From JAENVT01 sp963720775 (lineage in GTDB: Bacteria > Actinomycetota > Acidimicrobiia > Acidimicrobiales > Ilumatobacteraceae): a stretch of 64,000 nucleotides of DNA. The stretch spans positions 558,001 through 622,000 of the forward strand of contig CAVRGR010000007.1 in the NCBI GenBank assembly GCA_963720775.1, read 5' to 3'. Below are positions 34,097-43,480 of the stretch, piece after piece (the stretch's first letter is position 1; each line of letters begins with the position of its first letter). Both the position numbers and the translations under genes were made by a program. The notes below the pieces were generated by a model. That model ran no database searches. It saw nothing but the letters and a program-made list of their open reading frames with translations, and was not told where the DNA came from.

Positions 34097-34122
34097 GATT
34101 GAGCGTCGACCAGGTTGGGTAC
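34097..34122 (+). promoter_or_regulatory. sigma-B/SigF-like promoter of the LapA-like gene
   Basis: GATTGA (34097-34102) and GGGTAC (34117-34122) are 14 nt apart. The -35 differs by one base from the copies in front of csbD and the PRC-barrel gene; spacing is identical. It lies 33 bp before the start codon. Confidence 0.5.
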
Positions 34123-34155
34123 ACATCGGGACGTAGGTACACGGAGGTACGACCG

Positions 34156-34407
34156 ATGAGCGACGAAATCAATGAACACGCGGGTGCAGTGCACAGACAC
34201 GACCTGGCTCAGCTGTTCCGCTGGCTCTTCATCGCCGCGATCGTCGCGGTGATGGTCGTGGTGGCGATGGACAACCGTGACGACGTGCGTGTCGGCTACG
34301 CCATCGGTGACGCCCAGGCGCCGATCTGGATGGTGATCATCGCCGCTGCGGCTGCCGGCCTGGTGATCGGATGGCTGGTCCGCCACCGCCCGGGCCGCCG
34401 CGTCTGA
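34156..34407 (+). CDS. LapA-domain (DUF1049-like) membrane protein
   Basis: This 83-residue protein has two membrane helices (LFIAAIVAVMVVVAM and IWMVIIAAAAAGLVIGWLV) with a short NRDDVRVGYAIGD loop between and a basic C-terminus, the layout of LapA/DUF1049 proteins. GGAGGT precedes the ATG. In E. coli LapA takes part in LPS assembly control; the role in Gram-positive bacteria is unknown. The candidate promoter suggests stress induction. Confidence 0.7.
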   Translation: MSDEINEHAGAVHRHDLAQLFRWLFIAAIVAVMVVVAMDNRDDVRVGYAIGDAQAPIWMVIIAAAAAGLVIGWLVRHRPGRRV

Positions 34408-34484
34408 GGTCTCGTCACAACGCCGAGACCTCGCGCGTGTGTTCGACGTCGGAAGGTTAGACTTCGGCCGGCCTGCAAGGGAGG

Positions 34485-35894
34485 GTGTTGAGGGAACGAC
34501 GCAAGACCACGACCTCCAACTTCGGCGTCAGCACGCGGGAGAGTCACGACGCGTCGCCTTTCTACGATCGTTTTCGCCCACCCGATCTCTCCGACGACGA
34601 CACGGTGCGATCGCCGGACACAGTCAATGAGCCATTCATCCACGGCGATGCTCGCCACATGGACGAGATCGCCGACGGTTCGGTCGCATTGGTGGTCACG
34701 TCACCGCCGTACTTCGCCGGCAAGCAGTACGAGGAAGAGTTGGAGCGCGAAGGCGTTCCGTCGTCGTACCTCGAATATCTGCAAATGCTCACCGACGTGT
34801 TCGCCGAATGCGTTCGCAAGCTCGAGCCCGGCGGGCGAATCGCGGTCAACGTCGCCAACTTGGGCCGCAAGCCGTATCGCAGTCTGTCGGCCGATGTCAT
34901 TCGCATCCTCGAGCACGACCTCGGCCTGCTTCTCCGCGGCGAGCTCATCTGGCAGAAGGGCGAGGGCGCCAGTGGCTCGTGCGCGTGGGGATCGTTCCGC
35001 AGCGCGGCGAACCCCGTACTGCGCGACATCAGTGAGCGCGTCATCGTTGCCAGCAAGGGACGCTTCGATCGCGCTCGGTCGGCGAAGCAGCGCGAGGCCG
35101 AAGGCCTCCCGTACGAGAACACGTTGATGGCCGACGACTTCATGGCGCTGACCCTCGATGTGTGGTCGATCCCGCCGGAGAGCGCCAGGCGGGTCGGCCA
35201 TCCTGCACCGTTCCCCGTCGAGCTTCCCGAGCAGCTCATTCGCCTGTACACCTTCAAGAACGATCTCGTGCTCGATCCATTCATGGGCAGCGGATCAGCG
35301 CTGGTTGCCGCGGCGCGTCTCGGACGTCGCTACGCCGGCTACGACTTGGACAAGAGCTACGTGGAGACGTCGCGCCATCGGGTCGCCGAGGTGTTGCAGC
35401 GTGGTTCGGAGGGCCACCGTGGGAACGGAGCAGCGGCGGAAGGAAAGGCCGCTCAGAAGCTCGCCGCACAGGTGCTCGATAGCGCCGGCTTCACGATCGT
35501 CGACCGCAACCGACGAGTTCGCAAGACAGGCGTCAGCATCGACTTCGTCGCCGTCGATGCCGAAGGAGCGACGTGGTACTTCGACGTGTGTGGAGCCTTC
35601 ACCAGCCATCGCGGTGGCCTGCTTCGTACCGATGCGGTTTGGAAGTCGTTGGGTCGCGCCTCAGCGCTGAAGGCGGCACGTGGCGATGTTCCTCTCGTCT
35701 TCTTGACCAGCCATCTGCCTCGGCAACCGAGCGAGGGCGACACGGCGTTGCGCGCCGCCGGACCCGACGCCTTCTTCGACGCCATCGACCTGTTGTCCGA
35801 AGCGGGCCTTGAACGGCTCAGGCTCTACGCCAAGGGTGGATCCACCGCAAACCCGCAACCCGGGTTCTGGACTTCGCCGGATCTTGCCCGCTAG
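34485..35894 (+). CDS. DNA methyltransferase with C-terminal nuclease-like domain
   Basis: The 469-residue protein carries a β-class amino-methyltransferase: catalytic TSPPY at residues 72-76 comes before the SAM-binding DPFMGSG at 264-270. It should methylate adenine N6 or cytosine N4 in DNA. Residues ~325-440 form a separate domain with GFTIVDRNRRVRKTGVSIDF and WYFDVCGAF, resembling PD-(D/E)xK nuclease folds, but the Lys of the ExK motif is not in place. No restriction gene is adjacent. GTG 34485 or TTG 34488 is the likely start, both close to GGAGG. The stop shares CTAG with the convergent GH94 gene. Confidence 0.85.
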   Translation: MLRERRKTTTSNFGVSTRESHDASPFYDRFRPPDLSDDDTVRSPDTVNEPFIHGDARHMDEIADGSVALVVTSPPYFAGKQYEEELEREGVPSSYLEYLQMLTDVFAECVRKLEPGGRIAVNVANLGRKPYRSLSADVIRILEHDLGLLLRGELIWQKGEGASGSCAWGSFRSAANPVLRDISERVIVASKGRFDRARSAKQREAEGLPYENTLMADDFMALTLDVWSIPPESARRVGHPAPFPVELPEQLIRLYTFKNDLVLDPFMGSGSALVAAARLGRRYAGYDLDKSYVETSRHRVAEVLQRGSEGHRGNGAAAEGKAAQKLAAQVLDSAGFTIVDRNRRVRKTGVSIDFVAVDAEGATWYFDVCGAFTSHRGGLLRTDAVWKSLGRASALKAARGDVPLVFLTSHLPRQPSEGDTALRAAGPDAFFDAIDLLSEAGLERLRLYAKGGSTANPQPGFWTSPDLAR

Positions 35895-38316
35895 ATCTCG
35901 ACCGTGACCTCGACGACCGAGCCGATGGCGGCGTAGGGCAGCACGCATCCATCGAACGCGGCGCCGTCGACGGTCAGCCGCGGCGATTCACCTGATCCGC
36001 TGTTCGTCACCGAGATCCGGTAGTCGGCCCCTCGACACCGTCGTGTGATCGACAACGAGCCCAGCTCGGCCGGCAAACACGGCTCGATGCGCAAACCATC
36101 GAGCTCCGGTCTGATCCCGAAGATGTGCTGCGAGATCGCCACGAAGTTCCAGGCCGCGGTGCCCGTGAGCCACGAGTTCTTGGCCTCACCGTGGCGGATC
36201 GCATCCTTGCCGGCGATCATCTGTGCGTAGACGTACGGCTCCAAGCGATGGACGTCGGAGATCTCCTCCCGGAACGACGGCGCAATCTTCTTCCAGTAGG
36301 CGAAGGCGCGGTCGCCACGACCGACGCGGGTCTCGGCGATCATCACCCACGGGTTGTTGTGGCAGAACACGCCGGCGTTCTCCTTGTAACCGGGCGGATA
36401 GGTGCTGATCTCGCCGAGCTCGACGTGATACCTGGTGTACGCGGGCTGCAACAGCACGACGCCGTGGTCGGAGTCGAGGAACTCGCCGACCGAATCCAAT
36501 GCCAGCCGCGCCTCGCCGGTGTCGACACCGATCCCCGCCATCACGCAATAGCCCTGCGGCTCGATGAAGATCTTCCCTTCGTCGCACTCCCGCGAGCCCA
36601 CCCTGTTCCCGAAGTAGTCGTAGGCGCGCACGAACCAGTCGCCGTCCCAGCCGTGAGTCAGCACGACGTCGGTCATCTCGGCCGTGGCAGTACGGGCGAG
36701 CGACGCCTCCTTCGTGTCACCGACGGCCTCGGCGAACGCGGCGTAGTCGGGAGCGCAGTGCACGAACAGGCCGGCGATGAACACCGACTCGGCCACTCCA
36801 CCGGATCGGTTCTCGGTGGTCTGGAACGACTCGCCGGGTGTCTCCGAGAAGCAGTTGAGGTTGAGGCAGTCGTTCCAGTCGGCTCGGCCGATGAGTGGCA
36901 AGCCGTGTGGGCCGCGGTGCTCGAGCACGTGGTGGAACGAGCGGCGCAGATGCTCGAACACCGTGCCGACGTCGTCGGGGTCGTTGTCGAACGGCGACGC
37001 TACGTCGAGGATCGAGTAGTCGCCGGTCTCCTTCACATACGCGGCAACACCCTCGATCAGCCACAGCGGGTCGTCGTTGAACCCCGAGCCGATCTCGTTG
37101 TTGCCGCGCTTGGTGAGCGGTTGGTACTGGTGGTAGGCGCTGCCGTCGGGGAACTGCGTGGCGGTGATGTCGAGGATGCGCTGACGGGCTCGCTCGGGTA
37201 CCAGGTGAACGAAACCGAGCAGATCTTGGTTCGAGTCGCGGAACCCCATGCCTCTGCCGATCCCGGTCTCGAAGTACGACGCGCTGCGCGACATGTTGAA
37301 CGTGACCATGCACTGGTACGGATTCCAGATGTTGACCATGCGGTCGACGCGTGGGTCACCGCTGCGAACGGTGTACGTCGACAGCAACCCGTCCCAATGG
37401 GCACGCAGGTCAGACATCGCCGCATCGACCTGGGCGCTGGTTCGGAAGCGATCCAGCAGCGCCCGAGCAGGCGCCTTGTTCACAACGCCCTGGCTCTCCC
37501 ACTTCGCGTCGATGTCGTTCTCCACGTACCCGAGCACGAACACGAAGTCGCGCTGTTCACCCGGTGCCAGCTCGACGTCGAGCTGATGCGAACCGATCGG
37601 GGCCCAACCGCTGGCGATCGAGTTGCGGCAGCGACCCTCGACGACCGCCCTCGGAGCGTTCCACCCGTCGTAGAGACCGACGAAGGTCTCCCGATCGGTG
37701 TCGAAGCCGGCGACGGGGGCGTTCACCGAGTGAACGGCGTAGTGGTTGCGCCGCTCGCGGTACTCGGTGGTGTGGAAGATGTCGGAGCCGACCACTTCGA
37801 CCTCCGCCAGCGACAGGTTGCGCTGGTAGTTGGTCTGGTCGTCGAGCGCGTTCCAGAGGTTGAACTCGACGAACGAGAACAGCCGCAGCGACTTCGCCGT
37901 GATGCCGGTGTTGGTCAACCTCACCCGGTGGACCTCTGCTGTGGTCGCCAACGGCACCAGGAACAGCGCTTCCGCCCGCACACCGTTGCGCTCGCCGGTG
38001 ATGACCGAGTAGAGAGCCCGTGCCGCGCCTCGAATCGATCGAGGTCGGCTTGCACCGGCTGCCAGGTCGGCGTCCACACGTCTCCGCTGTCATTGATGAA
38101 GAAGTAGCGGCCGCCGACGTCGGTCGGCACGTTGTTGTACCGATAGCGGGTGAGGCGGCGCATCCGCGCATCGCGGTAGAAGCAGTATCCACCGCCGAGG
38201 TGCGAGATCAGGCCGAAGAACTCATCGGTCCCCAGGTAGTTGATCCACGGGTACGGGGTCTCGGGTGTCGTGATCACGTACTCCCGAGCGGAGTCATCAA
38301 AGTGGCCGAATCGCAT
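35891..38316 (-). CDS. GH94 glycoside phosphorylase, frameshifted near the N-terminus
   Basis: The gene encodes a GH94 enzyme of the cellobiose/chitobiose phosphorylase type, which cleaves a β-glucoside with phosphate to give a sugar 1-phosphate. The N-terminus (MRFGHFDDSAREYVIT, then TPYPWINYLG and YRYNNVPTDVGGRYFF) is in one frame. The rest, from YSVITGERNGVRAEALFLVP on, is in another. The catalytic Asp lies in GRADWNDCLN, and FRDSNQDLLGF, TKRGNNEIGSG and YPPGYKENAGVF are family motifs. The frames meet at about 38010-38022, where one base appears missing within GGGCTCTCTAC. There is no signal peptide, so it acts in the cytoplasm. If the shift is real the gene is inactive. Confidence 0.88.
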
Positions 38317-38340
38317 GTTTGGCACAACGTAGACGACTCG

Positions 38341-38461
38341 CCCGGGTACCCGGGTCAAACCGGAGCGTTCAGCGATCGTCGCGCGGTCGCCTAGCTGCGT
38401 TTGTGAACTGGCGCCCCTATGCGGGGCCTCAGCCGTCAAACGCTGAGTCGCTAGAGCGACA
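38341..38461. promoter_or_regulatory. palindrome and three-hairpin array between aminotransferase and GH94 genes
   Basis: The 154-bp gap starts, on the GH94 side, with the perfect palindrome CCCGGGTACCCGGG (38341-38354), 25 bp from the GH94 start codon; it could be an operator. Further on, three hairpins abut: GCCCC/GGGGC (38414-38428), CTCAGC/GCTGAG (38429-38448) and GTCGCT/AGCGAC (38448-38461). The array sits just behind the aminotransferase stop and may end that transcript. There is no T run. Confidence 0.4.
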
Positions 38462-38470
38462 TGGCCGATG

Positions 38471-39844
38471 TCAGGATCGGCCGACTTCGGCCAGGGCGCC
38501 CCGCACCGAGTCGGCGAACCGCTGGACGATCTCGTCGAGGTCCTCAGCCGAGGCGTTGTACGGCGGGGCGATGATGACGGTGTCGCCGCGCGTCCCGTCG
38601 ACGTTGCCGCCCATCGGGTAACAGATCAGTCCGTGGTCGAGTGATTGCCGGCGGATACGGAGGTGCAGCGCGAGTGACGGGTCGAAGGGTTCGTTCGTCG
38701 CCCGGTCGGCGACGAACTCGATGCCGATGAAGAAGCCGCGGCCACGAATGTCACCAACCGATTGTGCGACTGCATCGATGGCACCCAATGCGTCACGCAG
38801 CGACTGCTGCAGCGCTGGGCCGTTCCGGTGGACGCGCTCGACCAGGCCGTCGCGCTCGACGATGCGCTGCACTGCTGCGCCGGCTGCGCAGGCGAGTGTG
38901 TGCCCGGTGAACGTGTGCCCGGTCATCGGGCCACCCGAGACCGCGTCGAGCACCTCGGCGATTCGGCGGTGGTACAGCGTGGCACCCAATGGCACGTAGC
39001 CCCCGCCCAGGCCCTTGGCGACGGCCATGATGTCCGGCACCACCCCATCGTGTTCCAGGGCGCGCCACATGCCGCATCGACCGGCACCGCACATGACCTC
39101 ATCGGCGATCATCAACACCCCATGGCGGTCGCACACCTCGCGGACCAACTGCGCATAGCCGTGTGGTGCCGGCACGACACCCCCAGCTGCGCCGACGACC
39201 GGCTCGAAGATGAACGCGGCGACGTTCGTCGGGCCGAGGCGGACGATCTCGGCCTCCAGTTCCGCCGCACACCATGTCGCGACATCGGCGGTGTCGACTC
39301 CATCGGGCGGTCGGAAGGCGTTGGCGGGGGAGATGTGCGACACGGGCAGCATCGAGCCGCGGTACGGCGCCTGTCGATCGCTGACGTCCGAGACCGACAA
39401 CGCCCCCAGCGTGTTGCCGTGCCACGATCTGCGACGCGCGATGAAGCGGCTTCTGGTCGGTTCGGCGTTCGCCCAGTGGAAGTGCAGAGCGATCTTCAAT
39501 GCCGACTCGACCGCCTCGGAGCCGCCGGACGTGAACACCATGTGGTGCAGATCGGATCCTGCGCGGCGACCCACGATCTCGGTCAGTTCCTCCAGCGGAT
39601 CACTGCTGAAGTTGTAGCGGTAGGCGTGGGCGACCAGGTCGAGCTGGGTGCGAATGGCCTCGTTGACCTCGGGATGCGAGTGGCCGAGGCAGAACACTGC
39701 CGGACCGCCGGAACCATCGAGGTACTCCTTGCCCGACACATCGACCACCCGGCTACCACGTCCGCTGGCCAGTTTCGGCAACTCCCTACCCACGACCTCG
39801 CCGGGCTTGACGGTCGACGCGACCCTCGATCGAGCCCTCGTCAT
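38471..39844 (-). CDS. class III PLP-dependent aminotransferase
   Basis: From ATG 39844 the protein has 457 residues of fold-type I class III aminotransferase. It shows DVSGKEYLDGSGGPAVFCLGHSHP at the start, TSGGSEAVESALKIA for phosphate binding, IADEVMCGAGRCG and AVAKGLGGGYVPLGA with the PLP Lys. Family members move amino groups from ω-amines, ornithine or β-alanine to pyruvate or 2-oxoglutarate. The donor is unknown. An upstream ATG at 39898 would add 18 residues but abuts the divergent monooxygenase start. Confidence 0.9.
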   Translation of the reverse strand: MTRARSRVASTVKPGEVVGRELPKLASGRGSRVVDVSGKEYLDGSGGPAVFCLGHSHPEVNEAIRTQLDLVAHAYRYNFSSDPLEELTEIVGRRAGSDLHHMVFTSGGSEAVESALKIALHFHWANAEPTRSRFIARRRSWHGNTLGALSVSDVSDRQAPYRGSMLPVSHISPANAFRPPDGVDTADVATWCAAELEAEIVRLGPTNVAAFIFEPVVGAAGGVVPAPHGYAQLVREVCDRHGVLMIADEVMCGAGRCGMWRALEHDGVVPDIMAVAKGLGGGYVPLGATLYHRRIAEVLDAVSGGPMTGHTFTGHTLACAAGAAVQRIVERDGLVERVHRNGPALQQSLRDALGAIDAVAQSVGDIRGRGFFIGIEFVADRATNEPFDPSLALHLRIRRQSLDHGLICYPMGGNVDGTRGDTVIIAPPYNASAEDLDEIVQRFADSVRGALAEVGRS

Positions 39845-39904
39845 CGCGGGCGAGCGGGGGTCACGAAAGCTTGCGGCATCAGACGAGTCTGGCATCATCG
39901 ACCC

Positions 39905-40252
39905 ATGACCGTGATCAAGATCAACGCTCTGACCGTACCCGCCGAGATGGGCGACGAAGTCGCCAAGAGGTTTGCTGCGAGGGCAGGAGCAGTCGATGGC
40001 CACGACGGCTTCGAGGGATTTGAACTGCTGCGACCCACCGACGAACGCACCACCTGGTTGGTGGTCACCCGCTGGCGCGACCCCGAGTCGTTCGAGGCGT
40101 GGAGAACGTCATCGTCGTTCGGTCAAGGTCATCGCCCCGAGCCGTCCGGCGCGGGCGGCGATCGTGCTGGCGACGCCCCTGCTGCGCCGCCGCCGTTGCC
40201 CATACAGGCCGAGCTGTGGTCGTATGACGTCGCGATCTCGTCAGTGCCCTGA
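39905..40252 (+). CDS. antibiotic biosynthesis monooxygenase (ABM) domain protein
   Basis: This 115-residue protein has the dimeric α+β barrel pattern of the ABM superfamily: VIKINALTVPAEMGDEVAKRFAAR, GFEGFELLRPTDERTTWLVVTRWRDPESFEAW and the C-terminal HAELWSYDV-like end (QAELWSYDVAISSVP). Members include heme-degrading (IsdG/MhuD) and quinone-forming monooxygenases. The substrate is unknown. It is divergent from the aminotransferase. Confidence 0.85.
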   Translation: MTVIKINALTVPAEMGDEVAKRFAARAGAVDGHDGFEGFELLRPTDERTTWLVVTRWRDPESFEAWRTSSSFGQGHRPEPSGAGGDRAGDAPAAPPPLPIQAELWSYDVAISSVP

Positions 40253-40291
40253 CGGGTCGCGACTGATGGTTTCAGCGCTCGTGGAGATGAG

Positions 40292-40362
40292 AGCGGGTGA
40301 CGGGAATCGAACCCGCGTTCTCAGCTTGGGAAGCTGATGTTCTGCCTCTGAACTACACCCGC
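40292..40362 (-). tRNA. tRNA-Gly (anticodon CCC)
   Basis: The reverse strand folds as a 71-nt tRNA. The acceptor stem is GCGGGTG/CACCCGC with discriminator T. The anticodon arm is TCAGC-TTCCCAA-GCTGA with anticodon CCC. The T arm reads GCGGG-TTCGATT-CCCGT. The D arm is GTTC-AGAGGCA-GAAC. The next bases are CTC, so CCA is not encoded and must be added by the PcnA-type enzyme at 10.2 kb. Confidence 0.96.
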
Positions 40363-40391
40363 GAAGGTGGGACAGAGGTTAGCGTCGGGCC

Positions 40392-40958
40392 GTGATCCTT
40401 TCCGACCGGACTCTGCGCGAACAGATCGCCAGCAGCCGCATCGTCATCGAGCCGTTCGACGAGCATTCCGTGCAGCCATCGTCGATCGATGTGCGCATCA
40501 GCAACCTGTTCCGAGTGTTCCGCAACTACACGGCACGAGTGATCGACGTGAAGCACGACATGACCACGCTCACGGAGCCGATAGAGCTCGCCGACGACGG
40601 CGTGTTCATGCTGCACCCTGGCGAGTTCGTGCTCGGCAGCACGCTCGAACGCATCGGCGTGCCCGATGATCTGGTCGGTCGTATCGAGGGCAAGTCGAGC
40701 CTTGGCCGGCTGGGCCTGATCATCCACTCGACCGCTGGGTTCATCGACGCCGGCTTCGACGGGCACATCACGCTCGAGCTCACCAACATCGCCACGCTCC
40801 CCATCACGCTGTACCCGGGGATGAAGATCGGCCAGGTCAGCTTCATGCAGATGACCACTCCGGCCGACAACCCGTACGGCACCGGCGCGCGTGGCTCGAA
40901 GTACCAGGGCCAACGTGGTCCGACGCCGAGCAAGTACTTCGAGAACTTCCAAAGCTGA
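40392..40958 (+). CDS. dcd: dCTP deaminase (probably dUMP-forming)
   Basis: This 188-residue trimeric enzyme deaminates dCTP for dTMP synthesis. The N-terminal ILSDRTLREQI, the active-site block RIEGKSSLGRLGLIIHSTAGFIDAGFDGHITLELTN (with the catalytic Glu in LELTN) and the C-terminal lid RGSKYQGQRGPTPSKYF are complete. Mycobacterial relatives also hydrolyse dUTP to dUMP; the same is likely here. The GTG at 40392 is 30 bp past the divergent tRNA-Gly. A repeated structured element follows the stop. Confidence 0.95.
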   Translation: MILSDRTLREQIASSRIVIEPFDEHSVQPSSIDVRISNLFRVFRNYTARVIDVKHDMTTLTEPIELADDGVFMLHPGEFVLGSTLERIGVPDDLVGRIEGKSSLGRLGLIIHSTAGFIDAGFDGHITLELTNIATLPITLYPGMKIGQVSFMQMTTPADNPYGTGARGSKYQGQRGPTPSKYFENFQS

Positions 40959-40977
40959 CCAGCGGGCCCGGCAGGGT

Positions 40978-41080
40978 TTGCATGGGCGCGTCCTCAGAAC
41001 TGGCAGGTCTGTTGTTCCGCCCATGGAGATTGAGTGGGCGCGAAGGTGGAAGTGCAGTTTCAGTTGTCGCGCCCAAGCAA
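40978..41080 (+). repeat. structured dispersed element, copy B (after dcd)
   Basis: This copy pairs with 20061-20163. The outer helix is nearly perfect here: 40978-40990 pairs with 41068-41080 in 12 of 13 positions. Inside are hairpin 1 (40995-41011, loop GGC), hairpin 2 (CGCCCA/TGGGCG, 41018-41040) and hairpin 3 (GAAG/TTTC, 41049-41061, loop TGCAG). It begins 22 nt after the dcd stop, while copy A begins 23 nt after the dnaB stop T. The remaining ~50 bp up to the next gene show no further feature. Confidence 0.6.
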
Positions 41081-41134
41081 CTTGGCAGCCCAGCAACGCA
41101 ACGCGACGCCGCCGCCGCCTGGCGCGTGAGTGAG

Positions 41135-43416
41135 CTAGATGAACCAGCCGGTGAGATCGACCACGTGGTAGGCGGGTGAGGTGGCGAAGGTGCAGATGTC
41201 GGCGCCGGTTGCCGCCCGCGTCGGCGTGATCGCCTGGTTGGCCACCACGTCGCCGGCGACGAAGTTGAGCGTCGAAGAGTTGTACGGAGTTGTGTAGGCC
41301 GGCTCGACGCAGAGCCCGATCTCCGCCCAGCCGGCGTTGCGCGGCGTCACCGCGATCATCGACACCATCAATGCCTGGACTTCGGCGGGTACCGCCGTGG
41401 TCGCGAACAGGCGCGTTCGCCGGCCACACGCCCAACGGTCCGGCATCGAGAGCCACTCGCCCGTAGACCGACCCGAGGCCACTGCGAGTGTCGACGAGGC
41501 GGACTGGTGCAACGGCCTGGTACTGCAATCCGTCTGGCGCCGCGTCGTAGGTGCCTTCGAGATCGATCACCACGTGGGTGCGCACCATGGTGTGCACGCA
41601 GATCGCCCCGTTCGACGTGCCCGACTCCACCAGGTTGGCCACCACCTCGCCGGCCCGGTAGTTGATGTTCGACACCACGGGCAGCGTCGACTGACAGGGA
41701 AACACCGTGACAAATCCGGCAGCCACCGGCTCGGTGATCGTCACGTTGACAGCCACTGCGGCGGCACCCGGCGGCACGGCGATGGCCCGTGTCTCACCGG
41801 CTCGCCACGCACCACCGATCACCCGTGAGTCGTAGATCCGCGTCGCAGCCTGTGGGTGGAATCGCAACGCCGATGGATCGGTCGAGTATGTCCCGGTGAC
41901 ATCGACGATGACGTCGGTGTCTGACATGGTGAACACGCAGATAGAAGCGTCGGCGGCCAGCGTCACCACGGCGTGAGCAGCGCGCGGTGACACTGGCGAG
42001 GTAGTTGAGGTTCGACGTCGCCGGCATCGGCTCATCGCACGACCAGGCAGTCAAGTAGCCGGCGCCCACCGGGTCGACCGCGGCAAGGTCGATCACTGCA
42101 GCGCGAGCGTCGTCGCCCACCATCCCCGCGAGGGCGACGTGAAGCACGCGACCGGCAGCCAGTCGCGCGCCGAGTCGTGTATCGACGGCCCGGATCGGGG
42201 GATTCGACGGCACGAAACCGAGTGGATCCGTCGACGCTTCGACCTGCGGCACTGGCAAGCCGGGCGGTGCCGCGACTTCGAACAAGCGTGGTTGGTACAA
42301 CGTCGGGTTGTCGAAAGCCAGGGGGTCCATCTGCCAGGCGTTGTTGGAGATCGCCACCACGAGGTTCCCGTTCTCGGAACGCCACGGCATGAGCGACGCT
42401 CCGTAGGTGTTGGTGCGACCGTCGAGGGTTCGCGTCGGGACGGTGACGGTCTGCCACGTGGTCCACGGGCCCTGCGGCGCGGCGGCCACATCGACCCGCA
42501 CCGTGCTGCCGTTCCAATCGTCGGGCTTCACCACCGAGAGCCACATGCCGTCGAGCAGTCGCGGCTGCATCGGATTGGTTGCGCCGACCGGTGCGGTGTC
42601 GATGGGGACCGCGGCGGAACGAGTGGCGACCCAGCCGCCGCCGTTCCAGTACGTCGGTTGAAGATCGAAACGTCCGAGCGGTACACGGCCCACGAACAGT
42701 TGGGAGGGCGGTGGCGACGTGGGGTCGGGAAGGTTGAACTGGTCGTACGACCAGCCGAACAGGTAGCTGAACGACGAGTCGGATTCGACCGCCGCGCCGT
42801 AGATCACATCACCCGCGGAAGCAGGCGCCGGGGCGAACGACACGAGGTCGAATGTTGCCGAGTCGAAGCGTGCCAGCCACACGGCGATGGGGTGGGCACC
42901 TGTTGCAGCACCAGCCCCGCTGTCGTTGCCCATCTCGACGTAGAACACGGCGAGCCGGCCGAGTTGGTCGAGGCCTCCGCTCAGCGGCCAGAACCAATGG
43001 CTGCACGTGGCCGTCATGTCGGAGGCGACGTACGACGCGTCGCTGACGGCGCAATGCTCGCCGGGCGTGATCGGCCCGTGCAGCGTCGTGAAGCACTTGC
43101 CTTCCTGCACGACCAACGCGTTGTGAGCAAAGCCGGTGGGCGGTCGCAACGTCGACGATCTCGTACCCGGGCTCGGGGAGACGAACGCATCCTGAACCGT
43201 CCACACGTTGCGACCGTCGGGCAGAGCAATCACGCGCGGGGTGTCGAATCCGACGAGATCGCTCATCTCGTTGGCGATGAACGAGTTGAGATGGGCCGTG
43301 TCGGTTCCTGCCGCGCATTCGGTGCTCGTCTCGGCGTGAACGATCGTCGGCGAACGAACAATCGGGCCGAGAACCGCCAGCGCCACGATCAACACGCTGG
43401 CTGCGCGGCCACCCAT
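41135..43416 (-). CDS. secreted repeat protein with two frameshifts
   Basis: The first ~475 residues (from the start at 43416) have a signal peptide (AASVLIVALAVLGPIV) and a large extracellular domain of unknown fold with DGRNVWTVQDAFVSP and NLVVAISNNAWQMDPLAF. After it come repeats of a small actinobacterial surface module with motifs SNLNYLAS, SNINYRAGEVVANLVE and STLNFVAGDVVANQAI, each followed by a hydrophobic strand and VDxxG/TY-type ending. The repeats lie in three different frames. The breaks are near 41979-41988 (GC-repeat) and near 41410-41418. Joined, they give one protein of about 755 residues ending VVDLTGWFI. The role is unknown; cell-surface binding is likely. Confidence 0.7.
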
Positions 43417-43480
43417 CGGCCGAGATTAGGCGACCGTGGCGCTCTGGTTCATGGCGCCCCGGGATGCTTCGACCAACGGG

